From Phylloscopus collybita (Eukaryota > Chordata > Aves > Passeriformes > Phylloscopidae): DNA of 64,000 nt. A program made the translations under genes and the position numbers. Positions 55,470 to 64,000 of this stretch are shown here, one piece after another (position 1 is the first letter of the stretch; each line of letters opens with the position of its first letter). The stretch lies in contig JAJNNQ010000023.1 in the NCBI GenBank assembly GCA_027886175.1, positions 11,028,501 to 11,092,500 on the forward strand, read 5' to 3'. The notes under the pieces were generated by a model, which saw only the letters and a program-made list of their open reading frames with translations, did not search any database and was not told the origin of the DNA.

Positions 55470-55830
55470 CCTTAGGGAGATGATTCCACATGGGAACTGG
55501 GCTCTAACTTCGAAAAAATGTTTCCTTCTACCCAGTCACAAAGATTATTTCCTTTATTTAATCTTATTACACCCCTTTGAACCAGCCTAAACAATTCCCA
55601 TCCTCCTGGGGTGTTTACACCCCTCTCACACTTGCAGGCAGACACCCTATCCCACCCTCAGTCATCATTTTGCCAAGCTAAACATGTGTAACTCTTTTAA
55701 TCCTTCCTCATAAATCAGCCCAGCCCTTTCATCATTTTTATTGCTCTTCTCTGAATCCCTCCCAATTTGTTGACATTGTTCTGCTCTTTAGGTGCTCAGG
55801 GGATGGATATTCCAGGTGAGATGTCCCTGG
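55470..55830 (-). mobile_element. Probable old CR1/L3-type LINE fragment
   Basis: Blocks such as TTAATCCTTCCTCATAAATC, CATTTTTATTGCTCTTCTCT and GAATCCCTCCCAATTTGTTG resemble the reverse strand of ancient CR1-class elements. The match is from memory and divergence is high, so boundaries and family are uncertain. Confidence 0.45.
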
Positions 55831-56465
55831 TGGCACGTCAGGAGGTTCATTAGCACAACCTCCCTCTCTGATTACCTGCACCTTTACTGAGGGGAAAAGG
55901 GACCCACTGACATCCCCTGGGATAAGGAACATGGGATGCCAGGGCTGAGAGGCTGCAAACCTCACTTATGACCTGTCTGAGGAGCTCTGGGGCTCCTGTC
56001 ACCCCACAGGACCCTCAGAAGCTGAGCCTGGACACGGGGCTGCATTAGGGGAGGGATTTGGCTCAGCAACATTTGATGCTCCAGAAAGGACAGGCAAGAA
56101 TTTGAGCTCCACATGGAAAACCCACCTAAACCTCACTTTCAGCAAGTCTGGGACAAAGCCCTTCCAGCCCCAGGTTCCTGGGGAGGTCTTGTTCTGTCCT
56201 TGGCCCCTACAGCCAGCAAGGTGACCTCAGCTGATGCTCCTTTGTGGTGCCTCCAAGTGAAACCAGAGAACAGGAGAAAATCCACCAGAGCTCAGACAGA
56301 TCCATGTCCTGGGGAGCCCCATCCCAGTGCCACACTACCAGGAGTGAGCTCCCACACCACTCCTGCTCCTTTCACCTCTGATGGGGGCCTGCACTCCCCC
56401 CTCACACCAAAACCCTCAGGGGCCTGCAGCACACAGGGAATTCTCTTTGAATCTCAGTGATGTCA

Positions 56466-56715
56466 CCGTTCATAGACCCACAGAAACATTTAGGCTGGAA
56501 GAAACCTCCAAGGTCACCAGCCCTACCTTGGACCAAATGCCACCATGGCCACTAAACCGTGTCACAGTGTGCCAGGTCTACTTGATCTTTGAACACTTCC
56601 AGGGATGGTGACTCCACTGCTTCCCTGGGGAGCCTGTTCCAGAGCTTACCCACCCTTCCAGTGAAGGAATTTTTCCTCATATCCAACCTGAACCTCACCT
56701 GGTCCCACCTGGCTG
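56466..56715 (-). mobile_element. CR1 LINE fragment
   Basis: On the minus strand it reads as CR1: the + strand has CACAGAAACATTTAGGCTGG, GAAACCTCCAAGGTCACCAG, GGGGAGCCTGTTCCAGAGCT and GAAGGAATTTTTCCTCATAT then CCAACCTGAACCTCACCTGG. These are standard blocks of the reversed CR1 3' region. No open frame is preserved. Confidence 0.9.
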
Positions 56716-59700
56716 AGCATCAGACTATTTGCAGACAAATAGTCCATGATAATAAATACCTGGGTGAGATCAAAAGATCCTTAAACAGCCTTGATAAAAA
56801 AATAAAATAAAAGATCAGAGCAGTGCAATTTGGTTCTGTTCTTCACCACTTCTCTCCTCTTTGGGAAGGTACCTTTTGCATTTCAAAGATCCAGGTCCCA
56901 TTGTAGGGAGGGAGCCAGGCTGAGTGCTTTGTGCTTCCTTGGTTTTGTCCGGTGCTTGTCCCACTAACCAAGGGAAAGGGGGATTTCTCCCTTCTCCTGC
57001 TGACAGCAGCTTTGCTTTGAAAGGGAGAGTTGTCTGCTTCTTAATTAGTGCTGTGATGAGCTGGTCACTCCGGGCTGGCAGTGGAGCAGAGGAGCTCAGC
57101 TATTCACTGCTGGGGAAGGGATTCCAGCCCTGCCTCAGCTGCAGCTCCCGGGGATTCTCCTAATGGCCCCATTCAAGCCATGAAACACCTCTCAGAAGCC
57201 TTGCAAATAAACGCAGGGCACTTCACGGGAAGCACAGAGACTGATTTGTTATGAAAGAGTTTCCTTTCAGGCCGCAGGTATCCTGAGGTGCTGCAGACAA
57301 TGACTCCTGCTCTGCTCAGGAGCCCAAGGACTGCTCAGCCACACACACAGAAGTCACCCAGCTCTGGAGAGCCCACAGCACCTGTTTGCAGAGGCACACC
57401 TGCACTCAGTGCTCTCCCCAGTGTTGGTGTTTATGATGGAAGTACCTGAGAAGAGTCCTGGACCTGGAGTTGTGCTGCGGGATGTGCCACAAACCAGCAC
57501 AAATGATGGGACCATAAAAGAACTCCCCGAGCTCCATCACCCCCCTGTCTCACCCATGAAGCACAATAACAGCCATTCCATCAGCCTGCACACCTTCCAC
57601 AACCAGACAAGAAGTGCTCCACAAAATTCAACCCCCCCGCTTTTTTGGTTTTTTTTTTTAACTTAAATAATATTTGGTCTTGAAAATATTAGCAGCAAAT
57701 CAAGTTGGAGACTTTTTGACCCAACTCTGTTGCAGTCAGCATCTCTCCATCTCCCTCAGTGCAGATTTCCAGCTGATTGCTGGGCTCAGAACCATGCATA
57801 TTTTCCTTTGTCTGTTGATTTGAATCCACACAAAACACAGGATAACTTTCCTTTGAAGAAAGTGGGAAAGCAGCATGGCAAGGAGCCATCAAGTTACTTT
57901 CTGTAATTCATATTTTCTGTAATGAGAGGGCTTTCCAGAGAGATATTCCCCTGGTTGCTCTGCAGGTCAGACAGGTACAACAAGTACAGCAGACTTGTAA
58001 TCCAGAGGTGGCTTTGAACCCGCTCCCAGGATACAGAGCACTCCTGAACTTTAAAGGTATTTAGATCCCAATCTGCATCTGGGCATTGTGGTTGACCATT
58101 TACCCCACTCCCCCATCACATTACATATATATATCTCTTTATTTTTTTAACAATGACCCAGATGAAAACATGAGATGGGAACAACTTTCGACCTTGAGGC
58201 AATTTGTTGGGATCTCAGTTTTTTTGACTTCTGTTTTTAAAAATCAGAGGACTTCCACAAATGTGCCTGGCATATGACTTGCAGCATTTTCCTGAAAATA
58301 TCACTCCACATTGCAGATCAGCCCAGCTCAGAACAGTTAGAAAATAAAATAAAATAAAGCACAGTAGGAACACATGTAGCTTGTGTGCTTCCCATGCCAG
58401 AGCACTTTATCAAATCCGACATTTTTTTCTGCTGGGATCAGTACAGTAACTTCCTCAGGCTTGAGACTAGAGATGAGGCAGGATCCTGGACAAATACAGG
58501 ATTCCCTGGCATTGCTGTGATACCTTCATGGGAAAATCAGAATTTCAATGAATTTATCAAGAGGTTTCCAGAGCAGGAGGGAAAGTAATAAAGATCCATA
58601 ACTCAGGCCAGAGCAGCTCCCCAAGTGCAGTCCAATAACTTATAGATCTCAGAAGAGAACAATCCTTTTACTCTTTTAATGGCATTTCAAATTGACTGCT
58701 CTGTGGAGAGATCTCAGATCCTTTGGATGAGTTCTGTCCCCGTGGCTCCACCTGCCTGTGCTGCCCACAGCCCTGGGCTCCTGCTCCTTGCCTGAATGCA
58801 CTTGCAAATGTCCCGCCCTCAACATTTCTATGAATTAAAACAATTAGTTCCCATGAATTCATCCTGGATACAGCTTTGAAGTGCTCCTTTTGTGAGCACT
58901 GGGGTCATTCAGAGTCACTCTTTGCAGAGACTGAGGGAAGGAGTCAGGATCTGGATGGGTGGGGACAGCCAAGGAGTCAAGGTGTCATTTCAAAGTGTCC
59001 CTCAGGATTTCCTGGCATCACTTGTGCTGTTGGGATATATTACAAGAGTGGGCAAAGGCCTCTCCAAAATCTTTTATCTCTACAATTACATTTTTCAATA
59101 GGTTTTTAAAAGGCAAGTCTTTCCATTAATTTCCTCTCTCAATGGCAGGAGCACCCATGAAACTCCAAGCTCAGTCTGGCCCTCGAGCTAAACCCGGTGG
59201 CTCTCACAACCTGGAAAGCCTAGGCTGTGCTAACAGGGAGGAAAAAAAAAAAAATCTTGGAAGAGGAACTTTTCCTTCTTTTGAAGTCAGAATGGATTTG
59301 CAAGGGTCTTAAGTGATGAGGGGACAGTTTTAAGTAGAGGGGATATGTGTATAATTTTAACCATGTAAATAGTCCTTTGCAGCCTGGGAATCTTCAGACT
59401 TTTCAAAGCTTTAGAAGTTGGCACTGCATACTTGTTAAAATCAGTTTAACCACTTGCCAAGAGGTTTAAAGAAAGACGACACCTATTTTGCATGAATAGT
59501 AATATTACTCTGATGAATTTAGTTATACTAATGGGAGAGCTTAAAGAATATGCTCCTGCCCCTGATGGAATTTTTAAGGCAAATAATAAGCTTCTGGAGG
59601 GTGTAACCTAAAACAGACATTTCATAAAAGATTCATCCTTGAACAAAAATGTCATGAAAGCATGAAATGAAAACTAGACGACAATCAGAATTCCTCTTGA

Positions 59701-61741
59701 AGTGCTTTGTAGTAATTATTTTTTAAAATCCTCACAAAAGCCTCTATTCAATTGCAGAATAGCAAGTGAGGTCTGGATGGTTCAAGGCCAAATAATTTCT
59801 GCAATGGAAAAAACAGGCTTCAGTTCTTCAGTTCTGATGGAAGGTATTTCAAATGGGCATGAGCTCCAATTATTGCTTTCTTTCCCCCAGCTTCTGTGGG
59901 ACATGAATTGCCCACAGATAAACCCCTGCTCTGCAAAGTGGTGACCAGCATCATTTGCAGCTCTAATGCCCCTGATTCCACAGCCACTGTGGAGCATCAC
60001 TGTCTCCAGATAAGGGTCGGGGGCTTGTGGCACCACACTTTCACCTCTTTATTCCTCCTTTCTCTGTCTTGTGCAGGGAAAGGCATTTCCCCAGCCTCCA
60101 AGACCCAGCCTTGCTCTCCCAGCCCTCTGCACAGTCTGGGTGCAGCTCCTCAGCAGGGAAAAGCCCTTTGCACACCCCAGGCACCACCAGCTCCCATCCC
60201 AGGGCCTGTGGGATGTGCCAGGCACCAGCAAGTGGCCACCCCCCTCCGTCTGGGGGGTCCCAGGGTGGGTTCCTGGGGGGAGGAGGAGCAGGCAGAGCCA
60301 GGTCAAGGTTGGCATTGCTCACTGCAGGTGCAGCTGTTGGAGTTTCTTTCCCCCCAGCCTGTCGGTCCAGCCAGACTCGTGCCCCGATGTCCCCGGGACT
60401 GGGTGACAGCAGCATCATTCTTCACCCAGACAATAGAGACTTGTTCACAGCTCGCTGGCAGCCTGGTGAAACTCTGAGTTTTCAAGTGTGTTTGAGTTGG
60501 GGCTTAGCTAAACAAAACTGGTTTTCTCAGCCAGGCTGTGGGAGTCTGACGGGCCGTGCGCCTCCCTGTCCGCAGCTCTGACTCGCTCCCAGAGTGAGTC
60601 CTCCTTCCCCTCTCCCTCCTTGTTTGTGCTGCTCACCCCTTTGGCAATTCTAATTTAGCACTGAAAATCCTCCTGCTCCTTCTTAAACCAAGGGCTGACC
60701 TGTGTTTAAGACCGTGGTGTTTGAAGCAGAACCCATTCCCCACCAGAAGATTTTAATTTCAAGCTAAGTGCTGTGCTTTGTTTCCAAATGCTTTATTTAA
60801 AATTGCTTCAATGTGTAGCATTCTGAAAAATTATTTCCCCTGTTCTGAGGCTTTTCTGGCTTTGGATTTTTCCATCCTGATTTTTAGGACTCCTCTTTTT
60901 TTCTTTCCTGAGGAACTACTACCCCCTCAAACCAGATGTCCTGCAAAAAATACCTCTGGACTTTCCTACAAACGTCCCCATGCCTCAGTTTACACAGGTG
61001 CAAAAACCCAGGGAGCATCATTTCCCTGCCTCCGAGAAGTACAGCGAAACTCAATTAAACCAACTAATGCCTACAAAGGGATCCCATATCCTCAGGTGGA
61101 CAATCTATATGGAAAACACGCTGCTGAGAGAGTGCCACGAGCACTTCAGGATGGAGATAGAGCAACAGGAGATCACACAGGGACTTGGCTGTGCTCCTCC
61201 TCCTCCAGCTACTCCTCAGTCTGTGCATCTGTTTCCCCCAGGGCCTTGCTGGGAGCCTGCAAGGGGAGAGCATCCAGGGGAGCTGGGTGCTCCCTGCAAG
61301 GGGACAGGGACAGAGCAGCAGTGGCAGTGCCCGTGTGCAAGGCTTGTGCTGGACTCTGCAGAGCTCCTGCAGGGCACAAGCCACTCATGCAGCATATCCC
61401 GAGCCTCCCCTCATCCCAAGCCCCTTCAAAACTTGGAGATGGGCTAGGAGGTGAAGGTTTGGGGTGGGGTGAGCCCTGGAGAGGGGCTGGGGGCTGTGCT
61501 GGGGGCTGATCTCCGGGCTGGAAGTGCTGCCACCACACCAGGGGGCTGTGCAGGGCAGATCCAGCACACCCACGGGACCCCCGGGGCTGTCCCCGGAGCC
61601 CTGCCCCACCCAGGGCATCCCAGGGGGGCTCAGCCCCGCCGGGCAGCGGCAGCAGCACCGCCGGCCTTCTGTGGGGCTGCCCCTCCCTCGGGGTGGGGGT
61701 TTGGAGCAGCCTGCTGCATGGCACCCCCGCCTGCTGGGCAC

Positions 61742-61949
61742 TGCTGCCTTCCTCTTCCTCTTCCTCTTCCTCTTCCTCTTCCTCTTCCTCTTCCTCTTCC
61801 TCTTCCTCTTCCTCTTCCTCTTCCTCTTCCTCCTCCTCTTCCTCTTCCTCTTCCTCTCTTCCTCTTCCTCTTCCTCCTCTTCCTCCTCGTTATCTTCCTC
61901 TTCTTCCTCTTTCTCTTCCTCCTCTTCCTCCTCTTCCTCCTCTTCCTCT

Positions 61950-61984
<35 letters not shown>

Positions 61985-62138
61985 CTCTTCCTCCTCTTCC
62001 TCTTCCTCTTCCTCTTCCTCCTCCTCTTCTTCCTCTTCCTCTTCCTCTTCCTCTTCCTCTTCCTCTTCCTCTTCCTCTTCCTCTTCCTCTTCCTCTTCCT
62101 CTTCCTCTTCTTCCTCTTCCTCTTCCTCCTCTTCCTCT

Positions 62139-62173
<35 letters not shown>

Positions 62174-62198
62174 CTCTTCCTCCTCTTCCTCTTCCTCT

Positions 62199-62233
<35 letters not shown>

Positions 62234-62306
62234 CTCTTCCTCTTCCTCCTCCTCCTCTTCCTCTTCCTCTTCCTCTTCCTCTTCCTCTTCCTCTTCCTCT
62301 TCCTCT

Positions 62307-62341
<35 letters not shown>

Positions 62342-62430
62342 TTCCTCTTCCTCTTCCTCTTCCTCTTCCTCTTCCTCCTCTTCCTCCTCTTCCTCTTCCC
62401 CCTCCTCCTCCTCCTCCTCCTCCTCCTCCC
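61742..62430 (+). repeat. ~690-bp (CTTCCT)n polypyrimidine microsatellite
   Basis: Almost pure pyrimidine on the + strand: CTTCCT hexamers with CTC, CTTCTT and CTCCTCCTC interruptions, ending in (CTC)n and CCCC at about 62400-62431. A few G or A breaks occur (such as CGTTATC near 61888-61894). Every frame is open, giving poly-Glu, poly-Lys/Arg, poly-Ser, poly-Leu/Phe or poly-Pro phantom peptides; none is a gene. Confidence 0.95.
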
Positions 62431-64000
62431 CCCGGTGCACCAGGAGCTCTTCCCGGTGGAAGTGAACTGTGTAAATAAGGATGAGCACAGCCCAAAAGCC
62501 AAAGCAGAGCTCCATTTCCCAGCAGACAGTGCCTGCCACTCTCTGCAGGCAAACCTGTGCTGCCTGTGCGACGAGCACAGAGCCATGGCCCTGCAAGCAC
62601 CAGGAAATGCATATTTCATCATTCCAGCCACCTACCACCAAAATGATTAATGATTGCTTAATGGCTCCAGCAGCGTTTGGTTTGGGAGGAGATGAACTTT
62701 GTTCCCAGTGAAAAGGAAAAGGTATAGATCACTTTGGGCTGGAATAAATAGATATCTTGTTATTCACTGATATGTATTTATCTAGGTCAATAATTTCTGT
62801 ATGTCCTAAATAACCTTGGCTTTTGTATTTTTTATATTTTGTATTTTTCCTCAGTGTTTCCAGTAATGTTGTTCTGAATTTTTTTCAGCCAGAAGGAAAC
62901 ACTATTTTTGCTTTACAAGAGTTTCAAGGAATGCCTTGAAAGGGAAGGAATCTGACCCAGCCCCAGTGACAGGACGTGTCTCTGGCCATTGGCCCACACA
63001 AGCCATCAGCATCCATGGTACCTGCAGGAATCCCCTTCCCGAACAGCCAAATCCTTGGAAAGAGTAGTTGGGATGCCATGGGGTGAAGAGTGTTGTTTTG
63101 AAAAAAGCCTGAAGGAATTCAGCTTACTTCCTGGGTGTCGCTGTTGGGCACGAAAGGAAGACAAAGTCTGTTCAGAAGGCTGCTGACTCCAAGAGCAGTA
63201 TTGGTTTGTTTTCCAAACCTATTTTATACCTTTATACAATGCACCCACCCCAGAGGTGGGGACCCCTGGAACCATTGGTCACTTGAAGAGACCATCAAGC
63301 AAAGTCCCTCCTTTGGGAAAACACGTAGAAAAATACCTTAGTTTACAATAACATGACCTTGTTTACCAGTTCTGTCTTGGGAACAGAATTTCCTGAAACC
63401 AAAACATGGCAGGCACGAACCGTGGCTACACCTGGGTTCAGGAGACCTCAGGTTTCCCATGCTGGAGCTTTGCCCTGCCATGGTACCCTCCACTCAACAC
63501 TTCCCACTGTCCTTGAGGGACAGCAGAGCCCTGGGAGCCGTGGCCTCATTTAGGAGAAGCAGCCACAAGAGTTTTCCCACTTTCCTTGCACATTGGCATC
63601 TTTTCCTTAATTTGTCAACCTGTCTGCTATGATTTAAGCAAGGTTTGGGTCAGCAGCATGGAAGGGTTTGGGAAATCCCTGCATCTCTGCCAGGAGAGCA
63701 TCTCCCAGGGATTGGGATCCCAGGTAATTGGGAATGTCTGAGGAGCACCAGTTACTGTGCTGCAGGTGTAGTGCCAAGTGCCACTACAAGATTTATGAAG
63801 CAGCTGGCACTCCTGTGCTAGGACTGACACATTTTGAGAAGTCACAAACAAATCATCTTTTCAAGTGGAATTTAAAGCTGTTTTGCAGCATTGTGTTTTC
63901 TCTAACAGGCCCATCACTTTTAAGGCAGAAACGTTCAAAATTCAAGTCCTGCAAGTGCACTTACTACTCTTTTACTACTCCTTTACTACCACGAGCATCA

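Larger units (their letters stand above)
41496..64000 (+). other. Intergenic region downstream of AXIN2
   Basis: No exon with convincing splice sites or recognisable protein family was found. The region contains T/A homopolymers (for example 42298-42314, 45539-45558, 46941-46969, 47006-47032, 47780-47810), minisatellites at 43397-43708 and 50337-50636, an 11-bp repeat at 52264-52320, CR1-type fragments at 55470-55830 and 56466-56715, and the pyrimidine tract at 61742-62430. In mammals the 3' side of AXIN2 faces RGS9 at a distance; no RGS9 exon is recognised here. Confidence 0.7.

Noticed and set aside
57960..58060. tRNA-like B-box (TTTGAACCCGC) suggesting a SINE
   Set aside because: No A-box at proper spacing and no cloverleaf could be drawn.
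61385..62650. Long open frames on both strands (poly-Glu, poly-Lys/Arg, poly-Ser, poly-Leu/Phe)
   Set aside because: They are translations of the (CTTCCT)n tract, which has no stop codons in any frame; there is no conserved domain and no matching flanking exon.
41496..64000. Search for exons of a neighbouring gene such as RGS9
   Set aside because: No segment gave a recognisable protein with splice sites; any neighbour probably lies outside the window.
1..64000. CRISPR arrays, prophage or bacterial operons
   Set aside because: Tandem arrays here are contiguous minisatellites without unique spacers, and the gene structure is spliced eukaryotic.

Overview
This is a vertebrate nuclear genome window, almost certainly from a bird. 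The evidence is the 3' ends of CR1 LINEs in both orientations (at 5.35, 10.6, 13.8, 34.8 and 56.5 kb, ending in the avian-type terminal motif near CCAACCCAAACC...ATGATT), many G-rich minisatellites and long T/A homopolymers, and compact introns. No bacterial, viral, tRNA or rRNA gene was seen.

One protein-coding gene is present and appears complete: AXIN2 (axin-related protein, Axil/conductin) on the + strand. I rebuilt it exon by exon. A CpG-rich promoter lies at about 14.4-16.1 kb. A noncoding exon 1 has its splice donor at 15309/15310. Ten coding exons follow: 16451-17274, 23361-23501, 29595-29697, 31612-31752, 31875-32371, 32489-32671, 32956-33174, 33819-33914, 35282-35449 and 39653-39779 (stop codon included). 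All junctions are GT-AG, all phases agree, and the join is 2499 nt, encoding 832 residues (human AXIN2 has 843). The order is tankyrase-binding motif, RGS (APC-binding) domain, GSK3-binding helix, beta-catenin-binding helix, His/Cys-rich linker and C-terminal DIX domain. The 3' UTR runs to about 41.5 kb.

Layout: 1-14.4 kb is upstream intergenic sequence with a G/T-rich tract, a 37-bp minisatellite, CR1 fragments and a loose cluster of TCF/LEF-type motifs. 14.4-16.4 kb is promoter, exon 1 and intron 1, with three CTTTGAT motifs. 16.4-39.8 kb is the coding part; introns 2, 3 and 10 carry minisatellites and one striking near-perfect inverted repeat (27665-27946). 39.8-41.5 kb is 3' UTR. 41.5-64 kb is downstream intergenic sequence with minisatellites, one clear CR1 copy and a ~690-bp pyrimidine tract; I see no second gene there.

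The gene encodes the inducible scaffold of the beta-catenin destruction complex. TCF motifs at its own promoter fit the known negative-feedback loop, in which Wnt signalling induces AXIN2 and AXIN2 then dampens Wnt signalling. I found no clearly new biological system. The least expected structures are the 122-bp-arm palindrome in intron 3 and several tandem arrays.
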